Below, in pieces: positions 5,315 to 5,595 of a DNA stretch of 5,595 nt (positions are counted from its first letter, which is position 1; the number at the start of each line of letters is the position of its first letter). This DNA is from Paralactobacillus_A sp963926925 (GTDB lineage: Bacteria > Bacillota > Bacilli > Lactobacillales > Lactobacillaceae), in NCBI GenBank assembly GCA_963926925.1, contig CAWUZD010000060.1, forward strand, positions 1 through 5,595, in the 5' to 3' direction. The notes beneath the pieces are model-generated. The model was not told where the DNA came from and ran no database searches. It was given only the letters and a program-made list of their open reading frames with translations. A program made the position numbers and the translations under genes.

Positions 5315-5595
5315 TATTCATCGGCTCCTGTTTTTTTAACAATTAAACCAACCCAATCACCTAAAGTCAATTCTTCAACTACCTTTAACTTATTAGCAGT
5401 AATAACATCCTTTAAGTGAGCAGCTTGTTTTTGAATTAAGCCAGCCAAAATCAAATGTCCAGCTGGTTTCAATAATTTAGCAGCTTGTGGAATTAATGGT
5501 TCCAAAACAACAGCTAACATGTTAGCAACAATCATATCAGCCCGTAAGTTAACATTGCTTAACAAATCATTTGGCGTTACAAAAACATCATTAGC
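5314..5595 (-). CDS. prmA: Ribosomal protein L11 methyltransferase, C-terminal part only
   Basis: The reading frame is open to the window edge, leaving the last 93 residues; the start lies beyond base 5595. PrmA trimethylates lysines and the N-terminus of ribosomal protein L11 with S-adenosylmethionine. The visible piece is the second half of the Rossmann-like methyltransferase domain. ADMIVANMLAVVLEPLIP holds the family's substrate-loop motif (usually D-x-I-V-A-N-I-L-A), followed by LLKPAGHLILAGLI, the strand-turn typical after the motif, and a final EELTLGDWVGLIVKK matching the usual PrmA ending (GdWv.l..kk). A TTG codon at 5563-5565 could be misread as the start but lies in the middle of the domain. 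It overlaps rsmE by one base and is co-transcribed with it. Confidence 0.93.
   Translation of the reverse strand, partial: ANDVFVTPNDLLSNVNLRADMIVANMLAVVLEPLIPQAAKLLKPAGHLILAGLIQKQAAHLKDVITANKLKVVEELTLGDWVGLIVKKTGADE

Overview
This window is chromosomal DNA from a low-GC Gram-positive bacterium, most likely a member of the Lactobacillaceae. The basis is the AT-rich sequence, the strong AAAGGA/GGAG ribosome binding sites, the U-tailed terminators and the housekeeping order prmA-rsmE-(membrane protein)-rel-dtd. That order is, from general knowledge, typical of lactobacilli. The species cannot be named from the sequence alone.

Layout, left to right. (1) 1-447, plus strand: the 3' end of a cell-wall amidase (Amidase_3) gene, whose catalytic domain is followed by an extreme Ser/Thr/Asn-rich tail. 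It ends in a perfect, two-way terminator hairpin (449-483). (2) 486-1552: a two-gene accessory block of divergent genes, with a bidirectional terminator on each outer side. One gene is a Fic-fold protein (minus strand) whose signature motif has lost the catalytic His and the metal-binding acid. The other encodes an acidic 94-residue protein of unknown function (plus strand). They share a 131-bp intergenic region carrying a TATAAT box for each gene and a perfect 9-bp inverted repeat that overlaps the plus-strand -10 box. (3) 1594-5595, all minus strand, transcribed right to left: prmA (partial) > rsmE > small four-helix membrane protein > rel > dtd.

The minus-strand cluster is about translation and its surveillance. 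PrmA methylates ribosomal protein L11. RsmE methylates 16S rRNA at U1498. Rel makes and degrades (p)ppGpp in response to uncharged tRNA on the ribosome. Dtd strips D-amino acids from mischarged tRNA. prmA and rsmE overlap by one base (TAATG), and rel and dtd are 13 nt apart with the dtd ribosome binding site touching the rel stop. The membrane gene has its own likely promoter. A terminator-like hairpin sits between it and rel, so rel and dtd expression may be partly set by read-through.

The most noteworthy points are: a Rel of only 665 residues in which the helical domain between TGS and the zinc-finger domain is replaced by a short charged linker; the degenerate Fic protein and its unknown divergent neighbour; the inverted repeat between them; and the hairpin just upstream of rel. 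I see no tRNA, rRNA, CRISPR array, insertion sequence or phage gene here, and no clear evidence of a wholly new multi-gene system.
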